From assembly GCA_945948555.1 (NCBI GenBank), contig CAMFBM010000012.1, forward strand, positions 1 through 64,000: DNA of 64,000 bases. Reading direction: 5' to 3'. The position numbers and the translations under genes are program-made. The DNA comes from an uncultured Bacteroidales bacterium (lineage in GTDB: Bacteria > Bacteroidota > Bacteroidia > Bacteroidales > UBA932). Position 1 is the first letter of the stretch; the number at the start of each line of letters is the position of its first letter. Below the pieces are notes generated by a model. The model saw only the letters and a program-made list of their open reading frames with translations, searched no databases and was not told the DNA's origin. This document shows, in pieces, positions 27,557-37,700 of the stretch.

Positions 27557-28897
27557 ATGTCCCTTTTCAATTCGGTACTGAACCAGATAAAAGAAATAGC
27601 CAACCTCTCCGAGCATGTCGACACGACGGCTGCGGAAAGGGCAATCAGGTCAAACATAGTCTTCAAGGGTCCCAATATCTGGATCCTTGCATTCTCGATC
27701 ATTATCGCCTCAGTCGGTCTGAATGTCAACTCCACACCGGTGATTATCGGAGCGATGCTCATCTCCCCTCTTATGGGACCTATAATCGGGCTGGGACTCG
27801 GGCTGGGAATCAATGACCTCAACCTGCTGAAGGATGCAGCAAAGAACCTCCTGGTGATGGTCAGCATCAGCCTCCTGGCATCCATTCTCTACTTTCTGAT
27901 AACTCCTCTGAGCCTGTCCAATCCGACCGAGCTCCTTGCAAGAACCAACCCGACCATCTACGATGTGCTCATAGCCCTGTTCGGCGGTTTCGCGGGAATC
28001 TTCGAACTTTGCAGGAAAGAAAAAGGCACCGTTTTCTCGGGAGTGGCAATTGCAACCGCCCTCATGCCTCCCTTGTGCACAGCGGGATTCGGACTTGCGA
28101 GCGGGAATCTGACATATTTCTTCGGGGCTCTGTACCTGTTCTTCATCAACTGCATATTCATTATGCTTGCCACCTACCTGACCGTCAAGTATATGCACTT
28201 CAAGGAGGCGGACTTTGCGAGCGAGAAGACCCACAAAAGGACCAGAATCGTCATCACAGTGGTCGTCCTGGTAATGATAATCCCCAGCATCATTTCGGCA
28301 GTAGTGATGGTTAAGGAAAACAATTTCGACAAGGATGTGGAAGCCTTCGTCTCCGACAACAAGTCCTTCGAGAACGCATACATATATGATTACAAAATCT
28401 CCCACCACAAAGGTTCGAAGGTGCAACTGTTCATCTCGGGAGAGACGATGTCAGCGGCTCAGAAGGAAAAGATGTTCGAGGATGCCTTGAAATACGGTAT
28501 CGATAGGGAACAGATTGTGATTACCGAGCACTTCCTCTCCGAGGGTGCGAGCGAATCCGAAATAGTCAAGGGAATATACGAAAGGTCCGACTCCGAAATC
28601 AGCAAGAGGGACGCGGAGATCCAGAGGCTTGAAAAGAAAATAAGCGAACTTCAGGGAGAGGAGATTCCATTTGTCCAGATTGCAAGGGAGGTGGCGAACC
28701 AGTACCCTTCAATCAAGGAAATATTTATGTCCCGGGGAGCAAAGGTCGAGACCACCCAGCTGACCCGCACCGACGCCGTCTTCATTGTCATACGCACGGA
28801 GAAGGAACTTACTGCGGAGGAGAAGGAAAGGCTGACCAATTGGATGAAAATCAGGTTGAATTTTGACAATGTAGTTCTGAATGAGGAGATTCTGTAG
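27557..28897 (+). CDS. DUF389 (TIGR00341) membrane protein
   Basis: A 446-residue protein. Residues 35-250 contain about six transmembrane spans with the family signature NSTPVIIGAMLISPLMGPI and GVAIATALMPPLCTAGFGLA. A soluble C-terminal region with a coiled coil (about 350-380, ISKRDAEIQRLEKKISELQ) follows. The family occurs in bacteria and archaea without a proven function. The ATG at 27557 sits well behind the promoter; longer upstream frames would run through it. Overlaps the capA start by 17 bp, so the three-gene set DUF389-capA-phoH is one transcript. Confidence 0.9.
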   Translation: MSLFNSVLNQIKEIANLSEHVDTTAAERAIRSNIVFKGPNIWILAFSIIIASVGLNVNSTPVIIGAMLISPLMGPIIGLGLGLGINDLNLLKDAAKNLLVMVSISLLASILYFLITPLSLSNPTELLARTNPTIYDVLIALFGGFAGIFELCRKEKGTVFSGVAIATALMPPLCTAGFGLASGNLTYFFGALYLFFINCIFIMLATYLTVKYMHFKEADFASEKTHKRTRIVITVVVLVMIIPSIISAVVMVKENNFDKDVEAFVSDNKSFENAYIYDYKISHHKGSKVQLFISGETMSAAQKEKMFEDALKYGIDREQIVITEHFLSEGASESEIVKGIYERSDSEISKRDAEIQRLEKKISELQGEEIPFVQIAREVANQYPSIKEIFMSRGAKVETTQLTRTDAVFIVIRTEKELTAEEKERLTNWMKIRLNFDNVVLNEEIL

Positions 28898-30071
28898 TTT
28901 TACAATATTCACGGCAGCACTCGGAGCGGTCTGGACCGTCCTGTTTGCCGGAGTCTTTCCGGGGAACGGAAAGGCCGGCACTTTCACAACACACGCAGAG
29001 ACAGACACCTTCCCGATGCCTGAGGACACTCTGAAGATTGTCATTGCAGGAGACATAATGCTGCACACTGCACAGATTGAGAATTGTTTCGCACGCTATG
29101 CCGTGTCCCACCCCGGAGCAAAGGCAGAGGATTCCCAATGCTATGATTTCTCACCCTATTTCATTGACTTGAAAGATTGTATGCAGGCAGCCGACCTCTG
29201 CGTGGCCAATATGGAATTCACCCTTGCAGGAGCGCCATTTACAGGTTATCCGGCATTCTGCGCACCGGAGTCGTATGCTGATTACGTCGCACACTGCGGT
29301 GTGGATGTCTTCCTGACCGCCAACAATCACATCTTTGACAAGGGCCCTGAAGGGGCCGTAAAGACATTGGAAGTCTATGACAGGATGAAGGACAGGGGCA
29401 TAAAGCACACCGGATGTTTCCGGGACAGGGCTTCCATCCTGTCCGACTGGCCATTAATCGTGGAAATCAAGGGCACGAAAATCGCCCTGCTGAATTTTTC
29501 CTACGGCACCAACGTGAATCTTGAGACTGAATACCCGAAGGTTCCGGATATGGACAGGGAAGCCCTTGCCCGGGCAATGTCAAGGGCACGCGAAAAAGCG
29601 GATTTCATCATTGCACTTCCCCACTGGGGAATCGAGTACAAGCTGAATCACTCGGCAAATCAGCAGGAAATTGCGGAATATCTTGTCAGACTCGGAGCAG
29701 ACGCAATCATAGGTTCCCATCCTCACGTTGTCCAGGACACGACTCTATACGATGGAGAACTCTCCCCTGCAGGCTGGAAAAGAATCCCCGTAGTCTATTC
29801 ACTGGGGAATTTCATCTCGAATATGAGTGCCACCAACACCCAAATAGGACTATTGGTCACCTTGCCTGTCATCAGGTACACGGACAAAACCTGCCTCGCG
29901 GGTGAACCGGAGTTAGAACTGACCTGGTGTTCCCTGCCGGGACGGTTAAGGGACAGCCACACGACAATTCCGGTAAAGGAATATCTCGGCAGGAGGTCCG
30001 AATGGAAAGACCCTTCCGACTATGACAAAATGGTACAGACATACCAAAGGATTCTGGAGATATTGAAATGA
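28881..30071 (+). CDS. CapA-family poly-gamma-glutamate synthesis-type protein
   Basis: A 396-residue protein of the CapA/PgsA metallophosphatase-like family. An N-terminal signal segment (residues 5-26) is followed by IVIAGDIMLH (metal-binding GD), VANMEF, FLTANNHIFDKG (NNH), PHWGIEY and IIGSHPHVVQ, in the family's order. In capsule producers CapA acts in polyglutamate export, but no capBC-like ligase genes are nearby, so the real role here is open. It overlaps DUF389 upstream by 17 bp and phoH downstream by 4 bp (ATGA). Confidence 0.9.
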   Translation: MRRFCSFTIFTAALGAVWTVLFAGVFPGNGKAGTFTTHAETDTFPMPEDTLKIVIAGDIMLHTAQIENCFARYAVSHPGAKAEDSQCYDFSPYFIDLKDCMQAADLCVANMEFTLAGAPFTGYPAFCAPESYADYVAHCGVDVFLTANNHIFDKGPEGAVKTLEVYDRMKDRGIKHTGCFRDRASILSDWPLIVEIKGTKIALLNFSYGTNVNLETEYPKVPDMDREALARAMSRAREKADFIIALPHWGIEYKLNHSANQQEIAEYLVRLGADAIIGSHPHVVQDTTLYDGELSPAGWKRIPVVYSLGNFISNMSATNTQIGLLVTLPVIRYTDKTCLAGEPELELTWCSLPGRLRDSHTTIPVKEYLGRRSEWKDPSDYDKMVQTYQRILEILK

Positions 30072-31009
30072 AGACGAGCATAACCCTGAATGCAATAGAC
30101 CCGATGGAGATTTACGGTGTCGGGAACAGGATTCTGGAAGAACTTTGCAGACACTATCCTGAACTCAAGGTAGTGGCACGAGGGAATGAAATCCTGCTTG
30201 AGGGGAAGGAAGAGGATGCGGAGAATTTTAGAAATAAAATAAATATGCTGATTGTGCGCAGGCACCGCAAGATGAACCTCACGCCATACGACGTGGAGGA
30301 TATTTTTGACATTGAGGGCCAAACAACCAGCCAACCCGTCAGCGGGGATTCCGCTATCGTGTACGGTACAGACGGGAAACCGGTCAAGGCACGCAACCGC
30401 ACGCAGGAGGAGATGGTCCGGGCATATTTCGAGAATGACCTCGTCTTTGCCGTCGGTCCTGCCGGAACAGGAAAGACATACATTGCCATCGCTCTGGCTG
30501 TCAGAGCTTTGAAAAACAGGGAAATCAAGAGAATCATCCTGACGAGGCCTGCCGTCGAGGCGGGTGAGAGACTCGGTTTTCTTCCGGGAGACCTCAAGGA
30601 CAAGCTGGACCCCTATCTTCAACCGCTGTATGATGCTCTGGGAGATATGATTCCCCCGAAGAAACTTCAGGAATTCATGGCAGACGGGACCATTCAGATT
30701 GCCCCTCTGGCCTATATGAGGGGCCGTACCCTGGACCGCGCCTGCGTAATACTTGACGAGGCCCAGAACACAAATCTCGGTCAGCTGAAGATGTTCCTGA
30801 CACGAATGGGCAAGGATGCCAAGTTCATAGTCACCGGTGACGCCTCGCAGATTGACCTTCCCAACAAGCAAGACTCGGGGCTTCTAAAGGGAATCCGACT
30901 GACTGAAAACATTAAAGGAATCAAGGCTATATTTTTCGGGAAAGAGGATATTGTCAGACATCCCTTAGTCTCAAAAATCGTCCGCGCCTTTGATAACGAC
31001 ACCGAATAG
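30068..31009 (+). CDS. PhoH-family ATPase
   Basis: A 313-residue cytoplasmic PhoH (PhoL-type) protein: N-terminal KH-like region (1-80), then GPAGTGKTYIAIALAV (Walker A, about 138), ILTRPAVEAGERLGFLPGD and VILDEAQN (Walker B), VTGDASQID. PhoH proteins are linked to RNA metabolism and often sit with ybeY; here the neighbours are DUF389 and capA instead. Last gene before a strong bidirectional terminator. Confidence 0.93.
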   Translation: MKTSITLNAIDPMEIYGVGNRILEELCRHYPELKVVARGNEILLEGKEEDAENFRNKINMLIVRRHRKMNLTPYDVEDIFDIEGQTTSQPVSGDSAIVYGTDGKPVKARNRTQEEMVRAYFENDLVFAVGPAGTGKTYIAIALAVRALKNREIKRIILTRPAVEAGERLGFLPGDLKDKLDPYLQPLYDALGDMIPPKKLQEFMADGTIQIAPLAYMRGRTLDRACVILDEAQNTNLGQLKMFLTRMGKDAKFIVTGDASQIDLPNKQDSGLLKGIRLTENIKGIKAIFFGKEDIVRHPLVSKIVRAFDNDTE

Positions 31010-31029
31010 GTGGCGATTTTAGACACTGA

Positions 31030-31067
31030 AAAAATAGGGCAACTGCTGATCAGCTGCCCTATTTTTT
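31030..31067. terminator. Bidirectional terminator between phoH and the TPR gene
   Basis: AAAATAGGGCA and TGCCCTATTTTTT pair around an inner palindrome GCTGATCAGC. T-runs on both strands suit termination of the two convergent genes. Confidence 0.85.
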
Positions 31068-31080
31068 ATATGATTTCAAG

Positions 31081-32394
31081 CTATTTGCCGTTGGCGACAA
31101 TCTCGTTATACTTCGTGTAAGCATCAGCATATTTCTGATCCTTCTCACGGAAGCGGTAGTAGATGTTCTTGAGATATTCAGCCATAGTGTAACGGATGCT
31201 CTCATCCTTTGTAGTGGCAAAAGCTTTCTCGAACGGCTCCATCGCATTCATAAGGGCGGCCTCAAATTCCTCGACAAGCTTCATATACTTGGCGTCGTCC
31301 ATTTCGGCAGCAGCCTTGTTCTGGATTTCAATGGCCTCGTTGTAGTAGAGCACTCCGATTCCAATCCAACCGAACTCATAATCAGGATTGATTTCTCCGG
31401 CCTTGGTGTATGCTGCAATGGCCTGGTCCTTGTGTCCGAGCTTGTTGTGGATGTCACCCTCGACATAGTAGAGGGAAGCATTGTTCGGCTCATTCACCTT
31501 TGCCTTGTCCAGAAGGGTAAAGAGTTGATCCGGGTTTTCACCGCTCTGAATGTACCAGTTGATCAGACCGATGAGAATGGACTGGTTCTGAGGGAAGATT
31601 GAGAAGCCGTCCTCGAGAGCCATCTTGCAAGAGAGGGAGTCACCGAGTTTGGTGTAAACATCACCGAGTTTTGCAAAGACCTCTCCGTCCTCGTAATACT
31701 TGATGTCAACGCATTTCTCAAAGAACTTCTTTGCCCTTTCATTGTCTTCGGTCATCCAGGCTGTGAAACCGGCATTGTAGATGGCAGTTGAATCCACCCC
31801 GTTCACCGGCTCAGTCGCACGTGCATCCGCAGCAGCCTCGAAATTCCGGCTTGCAGCCTTGAGGTCACCCAGCATATAGGCTGTCATACCGTCCTCAAGG
31901 AACTTTGAAGAAACATTCTGGATTCCGGCCGTGATATCTTTCAGTTTGCTTTTCTTCACGTCAACCTTGTAGGCCTCCTTGTAGGCGTCAAGAGCCTTTG
32001 AAAGCGCGTCCTTGTAAACAGGTTTGGTGACTTCAATCACAGCGAGCACTCCGGCACCGTTGTAATAGTAGTTCCTGGTCTTGAAGACATCCTTGGTGTA
32101 AGGTTCACCGGCCAGGGTGACACTCTCAGTGGATGTCGGTTTGTCGTTTCCAAGAATCAGCTGGAGTTCCTGTTTTCCGGCACCAACCCATCCGGCACCG
32201 GCTGGAGCAGCGTATGCATCCATATATGTACCGGCAAGTTTCAGCCATGTCGCAACTTTTGTTGCCTTTTTGGGATCGGAAGCAGCTGCTTCAGCAGCCT
32301 CGACTGCCTTCTTTGCGTCTGAAGGAGACTTCACTTGTGCATTGACAGCCTGAACTGACAGGACGACGGCCAATGCGAGCAGAATTCTTTTCAT
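31081..32394 (-). CDS. Exported TPR-repeat protein
   Basis: A 437-residue protein with a signal peptide (MKRILLALAVVLSVQAVNAQ), so periplasmic or outer-membrane associated without a lipobox. Helical repeats fill most of the chain; TPR-like units are clearest at about 205-300 (YNAGFTAWMTEDNERAKKFFEKCV, AKLGDVYTKLGDSLSCKMALEDG) and 315-360 (YYVEGDIHNKLGHKDQAIAAY). No catalytic domain is visible; a scaffolding role is likely. It starts 29 bp after gyrA and is probably cotranscribed with it. Ala-rich N-terminal part (about 25-60). Confidence 0.85.
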   Translation of the reverse strand: MKRILLALAVVLSVQAVNAQVKSPSDAKKAVEAAEAAASDPKKATKVATWLKLAGTYMDAYAAPAGAGWVGAGKQELQLILGNDKPTSTESVTLAGEPYTKDVFKTRNYYYNGAGVLAVIEVTKPVYKDALSKALDAYKEAYKVDVKKSKLKDITAGIQNVSSKFLEDGMTAYMLGDLKAASRNFEAAADARATEPVNGVDSTAIYNAGFTAWMTEDNERAKKFFEKCVDIKYYEDGEVFAKLGDVYTKLGDSLSCKMALEDGFSIFPQNQSILIGLINWYIQSGENPDQLFTLLDKAKVNEPNNASLYYVEGDIHNKLGHKDQAIAAYTKAGEINPDYEFGWIGIGVLYYNEAIEIQNKAAAEMDDAKYMKLVEEFEAALMNAMEPFEKAFATTKDESIRYTMAEYLKNIYYRFREKDQKYADAYTKYNEIVANGK

Positions 32395-32423
32395 AATCTG
32401 ATATTAATTGTGTGTTGTTATTA

Positions 32424-34997
32424 TTATTCCTGTTGGGTATTTGCCTTACTGTCAACATCATCCCGGGATTCAGCAGTCTGGGACTCAGCAGTCTGGGACT
32501 CAGCAGTCTGGACAGCATCTTCCTGCGCATCCCCTTCACTTCCGGCCACCACTGAAACGGCTGCAATCGAGTCGCCGTCCTTGATGTTGATCAGACGTAC
32601 ACCCTGAGTTGCCCTTCCGGCAATCCTGATGTCTGAAACTGCCATTCTGATGGTGAGACCTGACTTGTTGATTATCATCAGGTCGTTGGTGTCCGTCACA
32701 CTCTTGATTGCCACAAGGTCTCCGGTCTTCTCGGTGATGTTCAGAGTCCTGACTCCCTTGCTTCCCCTGCTGGTGATGCGGTACTCGTCAATGTCAGAGC
32801 GTTTTCCGTAACCGTGTTCACTGACTACCAGAATGTTGTGCTCCGAGGCATCTTCAGCTGACGGATCGTAGCAAACCATTCCTATAACCTCGTCATCCTC
32901 GTCAATATTTATACCACGGACTCCGGAAGCAGTCCTTCCGAGAGGCCTTGCATCCGTCTCCTCGAAACGGCAGCAGCGTCCCTTCCTTCCGGCAAGCATA
33001 ATCTGACAGTGACCATTGGTCATCACAGCCTCGAGAAGTTCGTCACCGTCGCGTACCGTTATGGCATTCACACCGTTTGTGCGCGGTCTTGAATATGCCT
33101 CGAGGGATGTCTTCTTGATTATGCCCTTCTTAGTGGCAAGCACTATGTAATGATTGTTTATATATTCCTCATCCTTGAGGTCTCCGACATTCAGGTATGC
33201 CTTGACCTTGTCGTCCTGCTCGATGCTGATGACATTCTGGAGAGCACGGCCTTTCGAAGCCCTTGAGCCTTCAGGGATTTCATATACCTTGAGCCAGTGG
33301 CAGCGGCCGTTCTGCGTGAACAGAAGCAGGGTGCTGTGCATGTTGGCGACATAGATGTGCTCGATGAAATCCTCGTCCCTGGTTGCGCTGCCCTTCATCC
33401 CGACACCTCCCCTGTTCTGGGTGCGGTACTCTGTGAGGGATGTGCGCTTGATGTAGCCGAGGTGGGAAATTGTGATTACCACATCCTCGTCGGCATAGAA
33501 GTCCTCAGGATTGAATTCCTCCGCTGAAAGGGCTATTTCCGTCCTCCTCGCATCACCGTATTTCTCCTTGAGTTCCATTGTCTCGTCCTTGACAATGCCC
33601 ATCTGCATATCATAACTTGCAAGAACGTCGTTGCAGTACTGGATGAACTTCACCAGTTCATCGTACTCGCTCTGAAGTTTCTCCCGCTCGAGTCCGGTTA
33701 GCTGACGGAGCCTCATTTCCACGATTGCAGTTGCCTGCGCGTCGCTGAACCCGAACTCGGTCATCAGGTTGTTCTTCGCATCCTCGACACTCGATGAAGC
33801 GCGGATGATGGCGATAATCCTGTCAATCACATCCAGGGCTTTCAGAAGTCCCTCAAGGATATGCGCCCTCTTCTGTGCCTTGTCAAGGTCGAACTTCGTC
33901 CTGCGCACCACCACATCGTGCCTGTGCTTTACGAAGTATTTAATGAGTTCCTTCAGGTTCAAGGTCCTCGGACGCCCGTCCACAAGAGCGACATTGTTCA
34001 CGGAGAAACTTGACTGGAGAGGAGTGTATTTGAACAAGGTGTTCAGGACGACATTGGAGTTCGCTCCCTGTTTCAGTTTGATCACCACCCTGACACCCTT
34101 TCGGGATGACTCGTCGTTTATATATGATATTCCCTCGATCTTCTTGCTCTCGACCATCTCGGCAATCTTCTCGATCATCTCCCTCTTGTTAACCATATAA
34201 GGGATTTCCGTCACTACGATGGTCTCCCTGCCGGAGTCACTCACCTCGATTTCGGTCTTTGAGCGGATTACAATCCGGCCGCGTCCGGTCTCGAAGGCAT
34301 CCTTGATGCCCTGCCGGCCCTGGATTATGCCTCCGGTAGGAAAGTCAGGACCCTTGATGAAATGCATCAGTTCCTCGACAGTGATTTCAGGGTTGTCGAT
34401 ATATGCACAAATGGCATCACAGGTCTCCGAAAGATTGTGCGGAGCCATATTGGTGGCCATTCCGACCGCGATTCCGGATGCTCCGTTCAGAAGCAGGAGC
34501 GGTGCCTTCGTCGGAAGGACCGTCGGCTCCTGGAGCGTGTCGTCAAAGTTGTTCTGAAAATCTACAGTGTCTTTGTCAAGGTCTGCAAGAACCTCTTCTG
34601 CAAGCTTTTCCAGTTTGGCCTCGGTGTAACGCATAGCCGCAGGGCTGTCACCGTCCATCGAACCGAAGTTTCCCTGGCCTTTCACCAGAGGATAGCGGAG
34701 GCTCCAGTCCTGAGCCATCCTGACCATAGTGTCATATACACTGATGTCACCATGCGGGTGATACTTACCAAGCACCTCACCGACGATTCTTGCTGATTTC
34801 TTCGTCTGACCGGAATAGCTCAGTCCGAGACCGTCCATTCCGAACAACACCCTTCTGTGGACAGGCTTCATTCCATCCCTCACATCAGGCAGCGCCCTTG
34901 AAACAATTACCGACATGGAATAGTCGATGTAGGCGCTCCTCATCTGCTGGTCAATATTGACCTGTTCGATTTTGCCTGTCAATACCTCATTCTCCAT
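32424..34997 (-). CDS. gyrA: DNA gyrase subunit A
   Basis: An 857-residue GyrA, the DNA-cleaving subunit of gyrase. AAMRYTE near residue 122 contains the catalytic Tyr. The quinolone-determining region reads [19 protein letters not shown]: the position of E. coli Ser83 is Ile (residue 85, codon ATC at 34743-34745 on the minus strand), while the Asp87 equivalent is kept. The C-terminal domain carries six pinwheel blades, including the GyrA-box motif near [10 protein letters not shown] (about 525). The tail ends in a short-period repeat, TAESQ repeated about three times, from a 15-bp DNA repeat at 32466-32510. The TPR gene follows. Confidence 0.96.
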   Translation of the reverse strand: MENEVLTGKIEQVNIDQQMRSAYIDYSMSVIVSRALPDVRDGMKPVHRRVLFGMDGLGLSYSGQTKKSARIVGEVLGKYHPHGDISVYDTMVRMAQDWSLRYPLVKGQGNFGSMDGDSPAAMRYTEAKLEKLAEEVLADLDKDTVDFQNNFDDTLQEPTVLPTKAPLLLLNGASGIAVGMATNMAPHNLSETCDAICAYIDNPEITVEELMHFIKGPDFPTGGIIQGRQGIKDAFETGRGRIVIRSKTEIEVSDSGRETIVVTEIPYMVNKREMIEKIAEMVESKKIEGISYINDESSRKGVRVVIKLKQGANSNVVLNTLFKYTPLQSSFSVNNVALVDGRPRTLNLKELIKYFVKHRHDVVVRRTKFDLDKAQKRAHILEGLLKALDVIDRIIAIIRASSSVEDAKNNLMTEFGFSDAQATAIVEMRLRQLTGLEREKLQSEYDELVKFIQYCNDVLASYDMQMGIVKDETMELKEKYGDARRTEIALSAEEFNPEDFYADEDVVITISHLGYIKRTSLTEYRTQNRGGVGMKGSATRDEDFIEHIYVANMHSTLLLFTQNGRCHWLKVYEIPEGSRASKGRALQNVISIEQDDKVKAYLNVGDLKDEEYINNHYIVLATKKGIIKKTSLEAYSRPRTNGVNAITVRDGDELLEAVMTNGHCQIMLAGRKGRCCRFEETDARPLGRTASGVRGINIDEDDEVIGMVCYDPSAEDASEHNILVVSEHGYGKRSDIDEYRITSRGSKGVRTLNITEKTGDLVAIKSVTDTNDLMIINKSGLTIRMAVSDIRIAGRATQGVRLINIKDGDSIAAVSVVAGSEGDAQEDAVQTAESQTAESQTAESRDDVDSKANTQQE
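32466..32510. repeat. 15-bp tandem repeat in the gyrA 3' end
   Basis: CAGCAGTCTGGGACT occurs at 32471-32485 and 32486-32500, then partially at 32501-32510. It encodes the Thr-Ala-Glu-Ser-Gln repeats in the acidic tail of GyrA. Confidence 0.85.
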
Positions 34998-35034
34998 ATT
35001 TATAATCCTTATTTATAAATCAACACAAAGTATG

Positions 35035-35042
35035 CAAAGGTA
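35035..35042 (-). promoter_or_regulatory. gyrA -7 box
   Basis: TACCTTTG on the minus strand, 38 bp before the gyrA ATG, in the gap shared with clpC. No clear -33 element. Confidence 0.45.
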
Positions 35043-35081
35043 CGAAAATATTTCGTATTTTAGCGCGATTTTAATGCTTTT

Positions 35082-37529
35082 ATGGAAATAAAACTTTCAG
35101 ACGAACTGGCGATTATCATAGAATACGCAAGGCAGGAGGCTTTGCGTACGGGCAGTTATGGAATAGCCCCCGACCATCTCTATCTTGGCATCATCAGGCA
35201 CACCGACAACAACGCCTGCGACATCCTGAAAGGACTGGACACAGATCTGGATGAGTTCAAAGACTTCATAGACAGCAAGATATTCACCAACGAAACCATA
35301 CCCTACGAGGACGAGGACAACATCAGGTTATCCAGGGAGGCACAGAATGTACTCAGCCTGTCGGTTCTGGAGGCCACAAGGTTCAGAAGTCCCCTTGCCG
35401 ATTCACAGCACCTGCTTCTTGCATTGTGCAGGACCCTGTCCGGTTACGGCACCGCATATCTCAGGGACACCGGGATTGACTACGGGAGAGTTATCCTTTT
35501 CATAAAGAACAATGGAATGACGACCTCTCCAAATGCTTCCGGGAATGCCTCGGGGAGCATCTCCGGAGACGGGGAACAGAACGGGAATCCTGAAGAAGGT
35601 CCTCAGGAAGGAAAGCAGGAGCAGGGGACATCAATCGAGGATTTCGGATATGATTTGACCAGAGCGGCCATAGAAGGCAGGCTGGACCCGGTTGTGGGAA
35701 GGGAGGAGGAGATGGAAAGGGTCATTGAGATCCTCGGCAGGAGAAAGAAGAACAACCCTATGCTGGTCGGGGAACCGGGTGTGGGAAAATCGGCAATTGT
35801 CGAGGGAATTGCCCTGAGGATAGCCGAAGGTTCTGTACCAAGGCAGATGCTCGGGAAGCGGATTATCTCTCTGGACATCGCTTCCGTAGTGGCCGGGACG
35901 AAATACAGAGGAGACTTTGAGAAACGCCTCAAGGGCATAATAAAGAACATATCCGACAATCCTGACATCATCCTTTTCATCGACGAATTCCACACCATTG
36001 TAGGTGCGGGAGGAGCAAGCGGGAGCCTGGATGCGGCCAATATGCTTAAACCGGCGCTCGCAAGAGGTGAAATCCAGTGCATAGGAGCCACCACTGCGGA
36101 AGAATTCCGGAAGATTGTCGAAAAGGACGGAGCGCTTGACAGACGGTTTCAGAAAATCACGGTTGACGCTTCGGATTTTGCCCACAGCCTGGGTATTCTC
36201 AAGAAAATCAGAGGAAAATACGAGGAACACCATCAGGTCAGGTACACGGACGATGCCCTTGAGGCCTGTGTGAGACTGTCTGAAAGATATGTGACGGACA
36301 GATGTCTTCCTGACAAGGCCATTGACGCTATGGATGAGGCCGGTTCAATGGTGCACCTCGGATATTTCGGTCACAGGAGGACCTCCGATGAAGTCAATCC
36401 GGAGGACATTGCCGCAGTCATCTCCAGAATGACAGGCATACCGGCAGGCAAGGTGGCGGAGTCGGAAAGTTCCAGACTGCTCAGGATGAAGGAGAAACTC
36501 TCCGGCAAGGTCATCGGCCAGGAAGAGGCAATCGACACGGTTGTCAGGGCGGTGCACCGCAACCGGGCCGGAATCAAGGATGCGGGAAGACCAATCGGGA
36601 CATTCATTTTCTTCGGTCCGACAGGAGTGGGCAAAACATTGCTGGCCAAGGAGATTGCGGAATATCTTTTCGACAGTCCGGACAGTCTGATCAGACTCGA
36701 CATGAGTGAATATATGGAGAAATTCACAGTCTCAAGACTGATTGGAGCGCCTCCGGGATATGTCGGTTTCGACGAAGGAGGTCAGCTCAGCGAGAGAGTC
36801 AGGAGGAAGCCGTACTCGGTGGTGTTGCTGGATGAAATCGAGAAAGCCCATCCGGACATATTCAATCTTCTGTTGCAAGTGCTTGATGAGGGAAGGCTTA
36901 CCGACAGCACCGGTAGAACCGTAAGTTTCAGGAACACGATTCTCATAATGACTTCCAATGTCGGGAGTCGTGAGATTGAGGAATATGGCAACGGTGTCGG
37001 ATTCACTACCGGAGGAAAGGATTTGTCAGTCAACCGCAAGATGATTCTCGAGAAGGCCGTCAAGAAGGTGTTCCCTCCTGAATTCATCAACAGGATTGAC
37101 GCACAGGTCTTTTTCAGGCAACTGGAAAGGAAGGACCTGGAAGCCATCACCGATGTGGAACTGAAGGCCGTCAAGGAAAGGGTGAAGGCTGCCGGATTCA
37201 AACTGACCGTAACCCCTTCTGCAAAGAGTTTCATTGCCAAGGAGGGTTATGACCCGCAATTCGGAGCGAGACCTCTCAAAAGGGCGATGCAGAAGTATGT
37301 CGAAGATCCCGTCTCGGAGTTCATCATCGGCTACAGGCTGGCAGAAAAAGCGAGTGGCAGGATGGCAGCCAAGACGGGTAAAGAAAAGACGACCAGGACA
37401 GGGAAGGGAAGGTTGGCCAAGACGGGGCAGGGACGTACGACCAGGTCCGACAATACCGTGACAATAAAGGTGTCACTTTCCCAAGACAAGTCCACAACCA
37501 TTGTAGATTCACCACAGATTACATTCTGA
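35082..37529 (+). CDS. clpC: ClpC/ClpA-type AAA+ unfoldase
   Basis: An 815-residue class I Clp ATPase that would feed substrates to ClpP. It has an N-terminal Clp-N repeat domain (about 5-145), then a Gly/Asn/Gln-rich linker (150-185). The first ATPase domain has GEPGVGKSAIVEG at about 228 and LFIDEFHTIVGAG; the second has GPTGVGKTLLAKE near 515 and VLLDEIEKAHPDIF. The middle domain is short, as in ClpA rather than ClpB. The C-terminal 45 residues form an unusual basic tail with repeated K-T-G-K/R units (KTGKEKTTRTGKG, KTGQGRTTR). Monocistronic, divergent from gyrA. Confidence 0.93.
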   Translation: MEIKLSDELAIIIEYARQEALRTGSYGIAPDHLYLGIIRHTDNNACDILKGLDTDLDEFKDFIDSKIFTNETIPYEDEDNIRLSREAQNVLSLSVLEATRFRSPLADSQHLLLALCRTLSGYGTAYLRDTGIDYGRVILFIKNNGMTTSPNASGNASGSISGDGEQNGNPEEGPQEGKQEQGTSIEDFGYDLTRAAIEGRLDPVVGREEEMERVIEILGRRKKNNPMLVGEPGVGKSAIVEGIALRIAEGSVPRQMLGKRIISLDIASVVAGTKYRGDFEKRLKGIIKNISDNPDIILFIDEFHTIVGAGGASGSLDAANMLKPALARGEIQCIGATTAEEFRKIVEKDGALDRRFQKITVDASDFAHSLGILKKIRGKYEEHHQVRYTDDALEACVRLSERYVTDRCLPDKAIDAMDEAGSMVHLGYFGHRRTSDEVNPEDIAAVISRMTGIPAGKVAESESSRLLRMKEKLSGKVIGQEEAIDTVVRAVHRNRAGIKDAGRPIGTFIFFGPTGVGKTLLAKEIAEYLFDSPDSLIRLDMSEYMEKFTVSRLIGAPPGYVGFDEGGQLSERVRRKPYSVVLLDEIEKAHPDIFNLLLQVLDEGRLTDSTGRTVSFRNTILIMTSNVGSREIEEYGNGVGFTTGGKDLSVNRKMILEKAVKKVFPPEFINRIDAQVFFRQLERKDLEAITDVELKAVKERVKAAGFKLTVTPSAKSFIAKEGYDPQFGARPLKRAMQKYVEDPVSEFIIGYRLAEKASGRMAAKTGKEKTTRTGKGRLAKTGQGRTTRSDNTVTIKVSLSQDKSTTIVDSPQITF

Positions 37530-37650
37530 AAGACTGTGCGTCGAGAATTTCGAGGTCCATATCCCCGATGATGTCAAGCAAAGTCCTGAATGAATCCTCA
37601 GATGAAATCATTGAGCTGATTGAATCGAAAGAGTAATCTGTATTTTTCAT
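37519..37650 (-). CDS. Putative 43-residue acidic small protein
   Basis: An open frame of 43 codons starting MKNTDYSFDS and ending DAQSFRM, net acidic, with no Cys and no signal peptide. It lies antisense to the intergenic region after clpC and overlaps the last 11 bases of clpC. A TACCTTTG -7 box on the minus strand lies 37 bp upstream (37687-37694). I do not recognise a family. A real small gene is plausible because of the promoter, but chance cannot be excluded. Confidence 0.4.
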   Translation of the reverse strand: MKNTDYSFDSISSMISSEDSFRTLLDIIGDMDLEILDAQSFRM

Positions 37651-37686
37651 ATCGCTTGAATTTATGTTTCCTTTTTAATTATGACA

Positions 37687-37694
37687 CAAAGGTA
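37687..37694 (-). promoter_or_regulatory. -7 box facing the small ORF
   Basis: TACCTTTG on the minus strand. TTTG occurs 14 nt upstream, shorter than the usual 19, within the palindrome at 37701-37725. Confidence 0.35.
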
Positions 37695-37700
37695 AGGCGC

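Noticed and set aside
27710..28426. His/Glu/Asp-rich frame antisense to the DUF389 gene
   Set aside because: Composition comes from the complement of a hydrophobic membrane gene; no start context.
28881..30071. Capsule polyglutamate synthesis locus
   Set aside because: CapA alone is present; no CapB/CapC-type ligase genes are adjacent.
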